Source of the DNA: Entoloma clypeatum
Lineage: Eukaryota > Basidiomycota > Agaricomycetes > Agaricales > Entolomataceae
DNA length: 64,000 nucleotides
NCBI GenBank assembly: GCA_963565915.1
Contig: OY751486.1
Location: 3,286,001-3,350,000 of the forward strand
Direction of reading: 5' to 3'
The position numbers and the translations under genes are program-made. The notes under the pieces were generated by a model that made no database searches, was not told the origin of the DNA, and saw nothing but the letters and a program-made list of their open reading frames with translations. The first letter of the stretch is position 1; every line of letters begins with the position of its first letter. Below are positions 21,907 through 33,310 of this stretch, piece by piece.

Positions 21907-22807
21907 TTAGGAAAAGGTGGCAGTTGGACTGCGATCAGGTGGCATGCGGGATTCAATGTCACTATTCGGACACTTGGTCCGAGCGAAGGAGAAACATCTC
22001 CATTTCCATAGGAAAGACCACCGCTGGTCGCCGGAAGGATTCAAGGAGGGAGGCTGTTGGGCAAGAGTACTCGTGTCGCTCTCGGGTGTCGTTGACCGAC
22101 ATTCAGATGGGTGGTCTTCATTATCAGAAGACTCGTCTAGCAGACTAATGAATATCGTCTGTGGAATGAGAGGCAGGAAAAGCTTACGTGTCGAAAGGTT
22201 GGTACTATCTTGTACGTTCAAAGGTGCCGGTACAGGGAGGATGGCGGGACTGGTTCCCGGAGGCTCGGAGGTCGCCCGGCTTTCTTCTTCTCTGCGCCGT
22301 TTGGTCTGTTCACTTGTGGTCTAGTCGGAAGAATTTAGGGTGATTCATGTAAGACGTGTAGGAGGACACTCACGACCACACGTGCTCGTAATTGCTTTGC
22401 GCCATCGGAAACGTTCATGATCCCCACGGAAACACCACGAATGAGCGCAATGTATTGATCAAAAACACTGATAGCTCTATAGGTCTGTTCTCGGTAATGC
22501 TCCCGCAACCTTTCGAGGCTGTGAAGGAGTACCAAGATCAGCGTTCGTTAAATGTTGCGGTAAACGGATTGAATTTCACTTGCCGTGCCAACCTCGCACC
22601 AAAGTGCGTCTTCAGATGGTTCGGGAGCAGGTCCTCCGCATCGGACTTCTCGTATATCTGTCGCGTCTCCTGCAGCAGCTCGTCCAGTAACTTCATTTGA
22701 TTCCCGGGAAGGTAGGACCGTGAGTAAAATGCCAATGAGATGACCGTGCTTAGGAGCCCAAGTCCCCCGAGGAAGTAGCCGAAATCGGTCGATTCTAAGT
22801 TGCCCAT
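21907..22807 (-). CDS. N-anchored coiled-coil protein, copy 2
   Basis: Exons on minus: 22584-22807, 22374-22518, 22188-22320, 21907-22136; 243 residues. Starts MGNLESTDFGYF, again fitting Gly2/Ser6 myristoylation, then a hydrophobic helix (GGLGLLSTVISLAFYSRSY) and the conserved helix QMKLLDELLQETRQIYEKS. The first intron begins GCAAGT instead of GT at the place where copy 1 has GTGAGC. The third intron is 51 nt with no stop, so a retained-intron product would stay in frame. The C-terminus differs from copy 1 by an extended tail. Family unknown. Confidence 0.82.
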
Positions 22808-23018
22808 GGTAGGTATGTTTGAGACAACGCTGCAGAGGGATTTGGTGGGTTTAAAGGCATTTTGAGGCTGTGGGGAATGGTATAAGAATTGTTGGATGGC
22901 ACCACGTTGTGAAGGTGTGCCAACCAAACGATTGATGATTGAGATCAAAAGATAAGATTGGTTTTCGATGATTATGCCGTGACCACCACCATTTCACAGT
23001 GCGGTAGCACTGACCTAG
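22808..23018. promoter_or_regulatory. Shared divergent promoter, copy 2 (211 bp)
   Basis: Interval between the divergent start codons of the second unit. It aligns only loosely with 19097-19276. Confidence 0.55.
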
Positions 23019-24448
23019 ATGAACCCAGGAGGAACAACCTTGTGCGCGTTGCACGAAGGATACGACTGGATTCTGCCATTCTCCGAGTCGGCTGGTGAAC
23101 ACAACGGTGAAGAGTTCTCGGGGTCTGCCGACACGCTTAGCCCACAAGAAACGAAATGGCGCGACATCTGCCATTTCCTGCACGATTGTGGTTTTGAGCT
23201 GCGCCCCCGGTACAGGCCTGGTTGGATCCCTTCGTGGCTTGGGACAGATCTGCAGGAGACGGACTGCGAGGATGGTATCATGCTGTTGGTGAGTTCATGT
23301 TGATCCCCGTCGGTTTTCTTTTGTCTTGGGTTTGACATCCCCTTGGTTTAGTATCCGCTGCTTCTGGACGCGAAGGGAGTTGAAACGACGAAAGCTGTTT
23401 GTATCAAGATGATCACGAGGAGGACGAACGAGCTGGAGATTGGTTGCTACCTGGTCCCACCGGAAGAGCTCACCTCGTCTCTGAGTCCAAGGAACCACTG
23501 CGTCCCCATCCTCGACGCGTTTCAAGACCCAGTGACGCCTGAGATCGGTTACATCGTCATGCCGCTCTTGCGACCTTTCGACGACCCCGAATTCGGAGCT
23601 ATAGGCGAGGTCATCGAATTTGTCACGCAGCTTCTCGAGGTCCGTTTGCCGTCGCGTCTGACTCCACTCCTGAAGATGCCACTGCGTATAGGGTATGGAA
23701 TTCATGCACAGCAAACTTGTTGCACATTGGCGAGTTCTTTTTTTGGCTCTTTCTGTCGTCTTCTGACACTCTCTTTCAGCGACCTAACCGGTGTCAACAT
23801 AATGATGGATGCCTCGCCTATCATGCCGCGAGGATGGCACTTCAGTGCTCCGAGCATCACAGCGGACGGTACAGGAATCGTTACACCCCTCGCTCGTATC
23901 GATTATCCGGTTCGGTACTATATCATCGACTATGACTGCTCCGTGCGGTTCAAGCCGGGACAGAGTCCCATTATCCACGGCTTGGGCGGGCGCGACGACG
24001 ACGTCCCAGAGCTGACACTCAGTGAGCGCAAGAAGCCTTTTGACCATTTCAAGCTGGATGTTTTCACGCTTGGAAATGTTTTCCTCAAAGATCTGAGAAA
24101 GGTATACCTGCCTTGCCTTCACACGCGTTGTTCTAAAACGCATTCGAACAGAAATACGCCGGACTCGGCTTCCTCAACAGTCTCATCAAACTCATGATGA
24201 CCAAGGACTGGCGACAGAGACCGACGGCGCAGGAGGCGCTCGAACACTGGTACGAGGTGAGGTCGAAGTTGAACTCGAAGATCGCGCGGCTGCGGCTGCG
24301 CAAGCCCGACGCGTCTGTGGGTGATACAATCGTAAACACTTTGGCGGACGGAATTGTCAGCTTGTCGTGGTTGTTTGACGAGGTAAGCCAGAGGACATTC
24401 CTTGAAGTATGCATCCTCATTTTGGTACTGCAGGAGCTCAAAACGTGA
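23019..24448 (+). CDS. Protein kinase-like protein, copy 2
   Basis: Exons: 23019-23288, 23352-23639, 23692-23729, 23780-24101, 24152-24382, 24434-24448; 387 residues. Same motif set as copy 1: VCIKMITRR, the loop HCDLTGVNIMMD (split by an intron after the first two bases of the Cys codon) and IIDYDCSVRF. The third intron starts GCGAGT, a GC donor, at the site where copy 1 has GTGGGT. The N-terminal 150 residues have diverged and carry small indels (EELTSSLSPRNHC against DGGPEDSRNHC), while exons 5-6 are nearly identical to copy 1. Confidence 0.88.
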
Positions 24449-24927
24449 ATCTGTTTTGCATTCGGATGGACTGTAGGAGAGCAAAACACGGGGTCGCTGG
24501 ATGAACGCAAACACATTTACGTTCCCCCGCTCTGGACGCATTGCGGCCCACAGAAGAGCGTCTCCGCATGGAGGGCAATCAAGTATGGCCGCATGTGTAA
24601 TATGCCACGGCATCGCTGTGCAGTCGGAGGCCGGGCAACGCGTTCCTTTGCTAAGTTGAAAGTCAGGGTTAATGGCGAGTTTTGGCCGTTGCTTTAGCTC
24701 GGTATGCCACAGTAGCCAAATATTTTACATATAAACTATGTAGACTATACTACGTACTGCATGCAATACAGGAATCAAGAGGTGCTTGGTCCTCATGGTC
24801 ATCTTGGCTGCAGCACGAGTCTGCACTTGGCGTAGCACGCTATTTTTATCCATTCAAATAAACTTGGTATCCATCCAACCGCTCTCCCGGTGACCCCGCA
24901 ATCTCGACCAGCGCACCACCCAAGACC
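24449..24927. other. Intergenic
   Basis: 24449-24690 is the duplicated 3' flank of the kinase-like gene. The rest is the upstream region of the next gene. Nothing else recognised. Confidence 0.5.
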
Positions 24928-25625
24928 ATGGCCACTCGTAGCCCTCTGTAGGTTCAACCTACAATATCAGTATCAGCATCACTCACAAGCCCCCCTTCAC
25001 AGATCCGCCGTATTCCTCCTGCATATCGCCCTCGAAATCCCCATGGCGGTCCAAGGCGTCTGGTCCCCTACAGCGCTGCCCTTTCTCCAGCTCAACAACA
25101 CCACGCTGGTCATCATCAAGGTCCTATCCTTTCCCCACAAACGGTTGAAATTTGAGCTGACCCCCCATTTTTATTTACTAAAAAACAGCTATACTCCGCC
25201 CTAGTCTTCGCATCCTGCCTCATTTCACTGCTCTGCTTCCCTCTTCCCGGTACGCCACGTTTCCCCCCTTCCAAAAAGCCCAATCACTCACCCATGACCA
25301 AACCCTACACAACGCACCAGAATTCCTCCCAGGCAAACGCGCCCTCGCCATCGGACTCTGCATCTACCACAGCGTCGCCTCCACCATCCTCTTCCAGTCC
25401 CCCCGGTTCATCCCGCACTCTTTCGGTCCCCTCCTGGAATCGTGCGCTGCTTCTCCCTCTCTCTCCATCCCTCTCTCTCATTCACAACTTACGTTCCGCA
25501 GCTTCAAAGTCACCCCGGAAAACCTCTGGGGCACCCTCCACGGGTTCATCGGCCTCGGCATGGTCGCGTGGTGGCAGTCCACCCTGCCGCTCACCTCCAT
25601 GGCTCGCCAGGCTTTCAAGCAGTGA
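24928..25625 (+). CDS. Small multi-helix membrane protein, unknown
   Basis: Five exons: 24928-24947, 25003-25120, 25189-25249, 25321-25441, 25502-25625; 147 residues with closing phases. Three or four hydrophobic stretches are visible: AVFLLHIALEIPMAVQGVW, LYSALVFASCLISLLCF, RALAIGLCIYHSVASTILF, and a last weaker one around LHGFIGLGMVAWW. The first coding exon has 20 nt. No known domain name comes to mind; it resembles small conserved fungal membrane proteins. It is tail-to-tail with the next gene, with 152 bp between stops. Confidence 0.78.
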
Positions 25626-25777
25626 TCAAGCCCAAGGGCGTTACCTAGCCCGATATCTGTTCCCTGTCTATTTTGTATGCTCAATCCCGTGTACGATTTA
25701 GAATACCGAAAAAAAAGGGATTTGCATTGAAATGAACAGGGAAATCTATATATCTCGCATCTGAGTGTACCACACCC

Positions 25778-28119
25778 TCAAACCCCCAACCCACTCAAGT
25801 CCAACCCCTGCGCAAGCTGAGGCTGCGGGGCCACGGCATCCTCCAGATGCACATGCACCTTCAAATCAACATCCCTCTTCCCCTTCGTATCCTCCGCAAA
25901 GTTCTCATAGAAAATCACATGGCTCCCCTCCCCACTCTCCCCTACCTCCTTCCTCTTCTCCGCCATCCCCCACCCCTCCCCTCCCCCACCTAAACCCACA
26001 CCCACACCCACACCAACACCCTTACCACCACCACCACCACCCTGCTGCTGCTGCTGCCTCCTCCCCGGCCCATCCCAAAAATGAAACGCCTGACTATGCA
26101 CTCCATACGACGTCGGCACCACCTCCAGCAAATCCCCCCTCGCAATCTCAATCGCCGGTATCTCGCTCGCAGGCAGCCCAATCAAGTACGCAAGCATGCA
26201 CCGCACCACCGACGCATGCCCAATAATCAACAAATCTTCCTGCTCCTTCTCAAGCTCGATCAATACCGGGTCCAATCGCACTGTTTTTTTCCCCCACGCG
26301 TCAAGTGGGAAAGAAAAAAGAAGGAAAAAAGAAATTTTCAGCCCCTCTTCGTCGAAAAAACAAAAAAGAAAAAGGGGGAAGGACTCGGGAAGGGGGGGGG
26401 GACACACACAACACACAACACATACCGCTAAGATCATGATAGCTCTCCCCCCTCGGCGCCCTAAACGAATACGGATCCTTCAAAAACCGCTCCCAATCCT
26501 CCGGATAATACTTCTTCGCCTGCTCAGGCGAAAGCCCATCCCAGATCCCAGGGTTGATCTCTAGCATCTGCGGCTTTTCCACCACCTTCACTTTTAGACC
26601 CGAGCTCGACACTTTGGACACCGCCACTGGCTGGTTCGCGGCGGAGGCCGGCTCGGGGGACGCCGCTGCGGTGTTGGTGGTGGTAGTGCGGACGAGGCGG
26701 TCAACGAGGTGTGTTGCGTGGGCAGCGGCGAGGAAGGGCCAGGCAGTGTGGTGCGCGCGGCGGTGCGTCGAGGTCCAGATCTAGGATCGGTTGTGTGGTT
26801 TTTTTTTTGTTCGGTTGTGGAGGAAGGGGAGGCAACACGCACGACGAGCTTGCGCTCAGACGGGATGAGCCCGCGCTGTTCGAGGCTCTTGGCCCGGCGC
26901 TCGAGGACGAACTCCTTGAGCCGCTCGGCGTACTCCCAGCCTGCGGGGGACAGGTCGGCATCGGCTTTGTAGGAGTGTTCGATCAAGGACTGGCCGGACT
27001 GTGAGGAGAATAAGGTCGGTGCAGGATGGGAACTTTGGGAGGGGACGCACGCGTGCAAAGTAGATGGTGCGGAAGCGGTTGTGGATGTTCATGAGGAAAA
27101 AGACGATCCGGGACTGGGCAACTCAGTTTTTTTTGTCTTTCTGCGGGAAGATGATATGATTAGGGGAAACCGTACTTGGAGGTAGCCTTGGATTTGCTGT
27201 GAGCTCGGATCAGTCGATCGTTCGCAACTCGGTGTTTCGCACTCACGTTGAGCATGATCTTCTCCCCCACCTGAGCAAGAAAAAAACATTGCTGAATGAG
27301 CCCTCTATGGAAAAATTGGGTTGCACAGGGCATACGTTAAATATCCGAATGTACGGCCACGTCTCGTCGTCTATCGTCTCATAATACTTTTCGTGATCGT
27401 TGATCCGCATGTAATAGTCCTCGATGGCTTTATCTGGGTCCCAGCCACGGTACTACATCCGGCAGAGGAATCAGCAACCCTGAACAAGGAAAGTGTTAAA
27501 GAGAGCGAACAACGGACATCTGGCGACGAGATCTTCACGCTCCGAATGTTCCTCTCGATAATCTCCTTATCGTCGCATATGCTCTCTGCAAAACCATCCT
27601 CAGTCAAAAAAAAAGAACAAAAAAAAACACCAAGGGGAGGCACCGCACGCACCGAGCAAAACGACATGAATCCCCGCCTTATCGAACCGCTCCGCCAACC
27701 CCTGGCGGATCGCCTTGATCCCATTATTCGCATCGTAGACCACAACCTGGCCTCCGCTCTCGAAAAAGTCCCAGATCTGCCGCTCGCACGCCGCCGCGAT
27801 CTTCTTCCTGAGCTCTTGCGTCTCTGCGCTCTTCTCGCCTGGGAAGAGAATGGTGTTGGACCCGGGTTTGACGAGGAAAAGGAAAGGACGCACCCAAGGT
27901 GAAATAATCAGCAGGTACACCCTGCGCGCCGCCCAGGACGCGGCGGCGGTAGTCGCCGAGGGAGACGACCTGGGTCTTGACGCCCATCCAACGGAGGTAC
28001 CGCTCGAGCGCGCGGGAGATGTGGGTCTTGCCGCGGGCGGGGAGGCCGATGGTGAGGACGAGGATCTTCCCGGCGTGGAAGAGGAGGCCGGAGGCCGTCG
28101 TGTACAGTGGTGCGACCAT
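25778..28119 (-). CDS. 6-phosphofructo-2-kinase, Pfk26-like (phosphatase domain lacks catalytic His)
   Basis: Ten exons on minus, from ATG 28117-28119: 27894-28119, 27653-27838, 27518-27585, 27336-27452, 27247-27270, 27176-27196, 27051-27113, 26843-26998, 26426-26780, 25778-26280; 572 residues. It makes fructose 2,6-bisphosphate, the glycolytic activator. Walker A is GLPARGKTHIS near residue 25; further kinase motifs are VVYDANNG, ESICDD and YRGWDPDKAIEDYY. In the histidine-phosphatase half the usual R-H-G reads ARSGQSLIEHS: the phosphate-accepting His is Ser. The second His is kept (LLIIGHASVVRC). The same exchange is known for yeast Pfk26, which lacks phosphatase activity. The C-terminal tail has Q-, G- and GV-repeats. 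In-frame ATG 28146 is an alternative start. Confidence 0.92.
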
Positions 28120-28305
28120 GGTGGTTGCAAACGACTTGGGAGGCAATGACTCCGAGTCCGATCGCGGTACAGTATGCCGTGATTGGGATTAGATAACGAT
28201 GATAAGATACAACAACACAGATGGACAACGAGAAACATGGGGCGTACAATACATACTACTCTTACATTGTACGGGAGATCATATAGTGGCGATGGAGGGG
28301 AACTG

Positions 28306-29209
28306 TCATACGTCGGCGGCAGCCCGGTAGTCCTCCATCTCCTTGTCGAGCTGGTCCTTCGTCACACGTGCGAACACTACAACCCGTTTCTGAACCCGCT
28401 TTGGGCCTTTCTTGTAGCGCCGTTTTGGCGCTAGAGGGGCGGCGACGACGGGCGCGGGTGCTGGCTGGGTTGGGCTGCGGGGCTGCTGTGGTGGTTTTCT
28501 GTGATTCAAATCATCGGGAGTTTGTACCAATTCCACAGGTCAGCAACGGGAGGAGACGTACATCTGCGGGGCGGTCGTGGTTTTCAAGGCTGGAGCGCCG
28601 AATGCAATTGGTGGCGGGTTCGACACGGGCGCACCCAGCCGCGCGAGAAGCGACACTGGCTGCGGGGGCTGGTTCGCTTGGTTCTCATCCACGATGATCT
28701 CAATCTTCAGCGGGCGTCCTGCGGGGAATATTCAATGTTCAGTTAGTTGGCCCCGGATAAAGAACAAGGGATAAACGGACGTCCGTCAACGATCTTCCCG
28801 TCGTACTTGCTCCGCGCGAGAGCCGCGTCCCCGGGGCGCGTGAACGCCACCACCGCCATGCCCTTCGACCGCCCCTGCGAGTTGTAGATCAAGAAGCACT
28901 CTTTGAGCGGGCCGACGGTCTTCCTGAAGAGTTCCTGGCATCACGGAGGGGTTTTCGAGACTTTTGAGTCCTTTTTTGGCAGGGGTATCGACGAGGGACC
29001 CTCACCTCGACCTCTTTGTCGTCGACGTCCAGCGGGAGCCGGCTCAGGAAGATCTTGCTGCCCTGCTCCTGAGTCCTGCCTTTCCCGGCACTGTTTGGTG
29101 TTGGGGCGCCGTTGGACGCCTTCCATGCGGGTGCGACGCGGCCGGCTTGGTTACCCAAGAGCTGGCGCTTGTGTCCTAGATAATTGTTGAGCCGTTGACC
29201 GGCGGTCAT
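28306..29209 (-). CDS. Yra1/ALYREF-type mRNA export factor
   Basis: Four exons on minus; exon 1 is 29006-29209, exon 2 ends near 28934 on its 5' side, the last exon ends at 28306. The N-terminus has MTAGQRLNNYLGHKR. An RRM follows: SKIFLSRLPLDVDDKEVEELF, then KECFLIYNSQGRSKGMAVVAF and GRPLKIEIIVDE. A Pro/Ala linker and an RK-rich segment (KRRYKKGPKRVQKR) come next. The C-terminal box TKDQLDKEMEDY is the UAP56-binding motif typical of Yra1/Mlo3/ALYREF. The role is to join spliced mRNA to the TREX export path in the nucleus. The same gene appears at 33311-34214, probably as an assembly copy. Confidence 0.9.
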
Positions 29210-30150
29210 CTCGTTTTAGAAAGGGAGGTCAGTGAGGAACGAGGCAGTGAGAGTAATGGAGGGAGAAGGCATTGGTAAACAGCTGTCAACAACAGAGAGG
29301 AGGCTTTCCCTCTTGTTGTACGTCTCCATCTTCATGCCGCCCCTCTGGACATGCCCCCGCGCACAGCCGACGGATATCTGGTTACAAGCGAACAACGGTT
29401 CACCCTGGGAGCCAATCGCACACACGGAGATACACGCAGCCGGGACGCCTTGATATCCTCAAAGCCAGCCGCGTCTGTCCCCCATGGGTCCCAAGAAGAC
29501 TTTCAGGAGGATGATCTCGTATTCGTGAATCGACCTCGATAGGAAATCTCCCCTGGGTGGCCTCTGTTCCCGGTCCCCTGTTTGATCTGCACAGAAGGCT
29601 GACTGGTAATTGTCGAGAAACGGCATTCATTCCCAAGAAGGCTGGTGAGTGAGATTGAACTGTTACCTCACATTCCTAATTCATTTTGTTCCTCAAGGTC
29701 ACAGGGTTCTTGGTCGCCCTCATCTTCTACTCTAGCGGGAACTTCGTCTTTTTTTTCTTCGATCAGGCGTAATGGTTAAGGAATGAGAATCGGATCATTC
29801 GGCCTTATCATAGATCAAGTACCCATATTCCCAACGTCCAGTCTTCCTCCGCCATATTCTCACCTGGTCTTGACGATGAAACGCAACAAGACGTGACGCA
29901 ATCTGCCGAAAAGTCATAGGGTCTGTACTTCGGTTACGAGTTTATCAAGCGCACCACAATATGCAAACCTGAGGAGATGGACTTCGTCACTGTGCGCATC
30001 TTCATTTTCCTTAGGCCTTGCAAATTTTGACTGATTGCTCGACAGGGAATTCCTTCTTATGAAGAGACTGAGTCCCCCGAAGAGCCACCCAAGAATCCCG
30101 GCGAACGTGTCGCGAACTGGCTCTTCCAATTACGATGTAATTCCAGCATA
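29210..30150. other. Intergenic, no supported gene
   Basis: Short frames only. A hydrophobic stretch (VTGFLVALIFYSSGNFVFFFFDQ) near 29698-29768 and an acidic stretch near 30052-30130 (SYEETESPEEPPKNPGERVANW) may be decayed N-terminal exons of the MFS pseudogene that follows. Confidence 0.4.
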
Positions 30151-31300
30151 CTAGCATGAGACATTTTGCTGCTTTGTGTTTGCGCATGTTCCTCCAAGGT
30201 TGGAATATTGCCTCCACTGGGCCACTTCTTCCTAGGTTACAAAGTTATTATCATGTATGTGGTCTTAGTTTATATCATGATTCAAGAATCTGATTTCAGG
30301 TAGGATTATCACTTATATGTTATGCTTCATGTCGACTTGTTTTGCACATACCCATCTCAGCGCTCTCGGCTTCAAAGAAAATGATAAACTTGAAACTTTG
30401 ACAGCGATTAACCGTCGCATCAGTGTGGTTGGATGGAGAGGTTGGATCCGGAAAGTTAGGTGATAACTGTGGAATAGTATTGACGAGATAGCCTGTCGGC
30501 CCATTCCTCTCCAGGTGCCGTCTGTGAATCAGCAGCCTACATTATTAAACAATAGCACCGCCATTCGCGATTATGTTGTTCCCTTGCCGGCTTTGGCATG
30601 TCGTTGCAAGTACGTGGTCACCAGGATAAACCATCGCTCATGTTTCATATCACCTTAGGACGCCCAAGCCCATTACATGGGCAGCCTAAAAGAACATGTG
30701 TCAACGATTTCTAAACGCCCCAACACTGAATGACTAAGAAGCTCAGAAAAACCCCCTCAGGTGGTCCCGCCCTTCGTCGCAACCTGTTGTTCAAGAGCTC
30801 CCCGATAGAGCTTTCACTTCCATCTCTGTAGGGATGTCCCTTAACAGGTTCATTGTCACCTTTCTTTTCCAACTCAGACGTCTCGATGGTAAGACTCGTC
30901 TTCTTTCCAGTGCATCTTCTCTTCTCTTCTTCTCATATAGCACTTCTTGCAAAGACAGGACAAGTTCCGGACGACGAGGCTATTCATCGGCGTGCTCCTC
31001 GGCCCATCCTCATGTCACATGACTTGCAGGTTCTTCCCCGACCGCTCATCGCCGTCTGCATGGGATGGATCGTCCATGGGTGTGGTGGGCGCTGCTGTCT
31101 TTCCGTTTGTAACCGGGCTCTTGGTGCAAAAGTTTGAAATCTTGGCGCCGCACTGGCCCTTGTGAGCCGCCCCCCTTCCCCCAAAGTTCTATGTCGGACG
31201 GCACTTTCTGATTATATCTTAAGGATGGTTGCGATGATGGTGGAGCTGAAGCCTGATAGTGGTTTGGACTTTAGTGCCGAAGGATACCCTGTGCGTTGAT
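30151..31300 (+). pseudogene. Bsc6-like MFS pseudogene
   Basis: Pieces match the MFS gene at 15574 in order. MRHFAALCLRMFLQGWNIASTGPLLPRLQSYYH (30159-30256) is the first helix. DAQAHYMGSLKEHVST (30660-30706) is the exon-5 equivalent, and a broken GPALRRN... region is seen near 30765-30890. Then GVLLGPSSCHMTC and SMGVVGAAVFPFVTGLLVQKFEILAP (30990-31160) correspond to exon 11, and MVAMM the last exon. The middle exons for helices 7-9 are missing and stops and shifts are frequent. It is repeated at 35156-36305 across the gap. Confidence 0.82.
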
Positions 31301-32000
31301 GAAGATTTAGAATGGGTGGTACTGAAAGATCATAATCAATCAATCCAACCCTGATACGTACGACCGAGGCACATTTCCTGCCAGTGATTGCCGCCTGGAC
31401 CGCACCTTTGAATTGTTTCTTTGCACCTGTGTGTAATCAGCGACATGACTGAATTGACTCTAATCGACGCCCAAGCGAAAGATCATGACAAGGGCAGCTC
31501 CTTGCGAAGGCAGATCCTCTGCCATTCGGTTTGAAGAGTCTCAATCACGATTCACTGGCAACTACTCTGTCACATTCGGGCGAATCGGAGTCTCGGAAGG
31601 AGCCTGAGTGTCGGTGCGGTGGCTCTTCAGCCTCAGTTTCCTAATATTCCTGAAAGGACTGACAGCTTGTGCAACCGAAATGCAGGTTCCTCGCAAGTAT
31701 ATGTAATAGAATCGCCACCCAGAAAACTCTTATCTTTGGGATATTCTCCCAGAGAACGCCATCGCTTACTATTGGTGGCAATTGCGCATGCAATCGTGAG
31801 TACTTAATATCATCTACATACATAGTGGTGCCTCACCCCATAACAATAAACACCACTCAAGGCGCAGCTGTAGGGTCTTGTTCAATTGCCAGGCCCGACA
31901 GTCACCCAAACCAATGGAAACCATTCAAAAACCTGGAAGATAAATACATGTCGACGGATCCATCCCCCACCTACTTATCCCACTGGCATACTCCTCCTTC
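31301..32000. other. Intergenic between MFS pseudogene and MFS gene
   Basis: No gene. A short frame at 31446 (MTELTLIDAQAKDHDKGSS) could be a dead N-terminal exon. The rest is unrecognised. Confidence 0.4.
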
Positions 32001-32986
32001 ATGTCCAGCATTCCGCCACTACATTCGCCAGCGCCCATATTTTCTAGGAAGATATTTGCTGATCTCAATCTCAGCAGTCACGCTAGAGTCGGTGCTGGAG
32101 CGGTAGACCTTGAACTCTGTGGATTTCGGCCCGTTTCAACCCATGCATCTGAGCGATCTGTCGAGGGTGCCCTTTCGAAATTATCCAACGCTGGGTTGAC
32201 CACCGAAGATGCCGCACTGGTAAAGCTCCGTCATGCCTCAGAAACTCTTACGATTAGATCTTCATGGTGATCAGGAACAAAACAATGCGATATGGTTTCC
32301 CGAAGACCCAAAGAAATTCCGCCGCATTGGCATGATCCATTTTGCGGCTCTCTGCTGGTCTATCTTTCTTCTGGGATGGAATGACGGTTCTACTGGGCCG
32401 CTCCTTCCCAAGTTTCAAAGTTATTATCACGTATGCGCTTGGGGAGGCTTCTGTGTTTATCATGAGCTCACGATATCCGGTGTAGGTGGGGTTCTCAGTC
32501 GTTTCATTGTATTTTGTTTCGCATTGTGTGGTGCGTCCCGGGCCAGACTCACCTTTCGATTCTGACGAGCTTGTGCTCTTCAATAGGGATTCGTCATTGC
32601 TTCGGGATTGAATGTCTGGTTAGATGAAAGGATTGGATTTGGAAAGGTATGCTAAGAACCCCCTTCACATTTCGCATTCCATCTTACCAGAAATGCGCAA
32701 GATCGTCGTGTTAGGTGTGTTTCAATCATCCTTGGAAAACTTGCGAACCCTCGTTCATAAGCAAGGACTTGAACAGGTGCCATATGTCAGCTAGCAGCCT
32801 ATGTGATTCAAGCACCAGCACCTCCATTTATGGTAATGGTGTTCGCCAACGCACTCACGGGCTTTGGCATGTCTTTGCAAGTAACGTGGCCACAGTAAAT
32901 TTCGCCGTTGTTGACATGCAGATCGTTGTCTCTTAGAATATCCAAGCCAATGGGTTTGTAGGCAGCCTAAAGCAACATATGTCAAC
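32001..32986 (+). CDS. Bsc6-like MFS transporter, 5' part cut by the assembly gap
   Basis: Identical in plan to the first exons of 37006-39314: 32001-32219 and 32275 onward, then the later exons up to the start of the one encoding NIQANGFVGSLKQHMST. It is broken off by the N run. Near 32440 the first copy reads GGGGAGGCTTCTG in the intron, without effect on the protein. I take this as the unmerged other end of the same locus and not as a separate gene. Confidence 0.75.
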
Positions 32987-33186
32987 NNNNNNNNNNNNNN
33001 NNNNNNNNNNNNNNNNNNNNNNNNNNNNNNNNNNNNNNNNNNNNNNNNNNNNNNNNNNNNNNNNNNNNNNNNNNNNNNNNNNNNNNNNNNNNNNNNNNNN
33101 NNNNNNNNNNNNNNNNNNNNNNNNNNNNNNNNNNNNNNNNNNNNNNNNNNNNNNNNNNNNNNNNNNNNNNNNNNNNNNNNNNNNNN
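32987..33186. other. Assembly gap, 200 N
   Basis: Exactly 200 N, the same length as the second gap at 50634-50833, so it is a placeholder and not a measured distance. Confidence 0.99.
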
Positions 33187-33310
33187 ATTGGGATTAGATA
33201 ACGATGATAAGATACAACAACACAGATGGACAACGAGAAACATGGGGCGTACAATACATACTACTCTTACATTGTACGGGAGATCATATAGTGGCGATGG
33301 AGGGGAACTG

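Larger units (their letters stand above)
17820..24720. repeat. Tandem duplication of a divergent gene pair (units about 17820-20990 and 21597-24720)
   Basis: Both units contain, in the same order, the shared flank with TCTTGTGGGTCCATATCCTGCAG, a minus-strand coiled-coil gene, a short shared promoter, a plus-strand kinase-like gene and the same 3' flank. The 5' and central parts have diverged clearly. From about 20445/24152 to about 20935/24640 the two units are almost identical, including an intron and the 3' flank. Confidence 0.92.
28182..32986. repeat. 4.8-kb segment repeated at 33187-37990 (probable unmerged contig overlap)
   Basis: The segment from ATTGGGATTAGATAACG to AGCAACATATGTCAAC recurs with only a few changes: GGGGAGGCTTCTG against GGGAGGCTTCCTG near 32443/37448, and one extra A in AGTAACGTGG near 32880. 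The first copy runs into the 200-N gap and the second copy starts right after it. Confidence 0.95.

Noticed and set aside
25990..26080. CCACCC/CTG simple repeats that resemble a repeat array
   Set aside because: They encode the low-complexity Gln/Gly/Val tail of the PFK-2 protein on minus; no CRISPR-like spacing.
32979..33254. Frames composed mainly of X
   Set aside because: Translation of the assembly gap.
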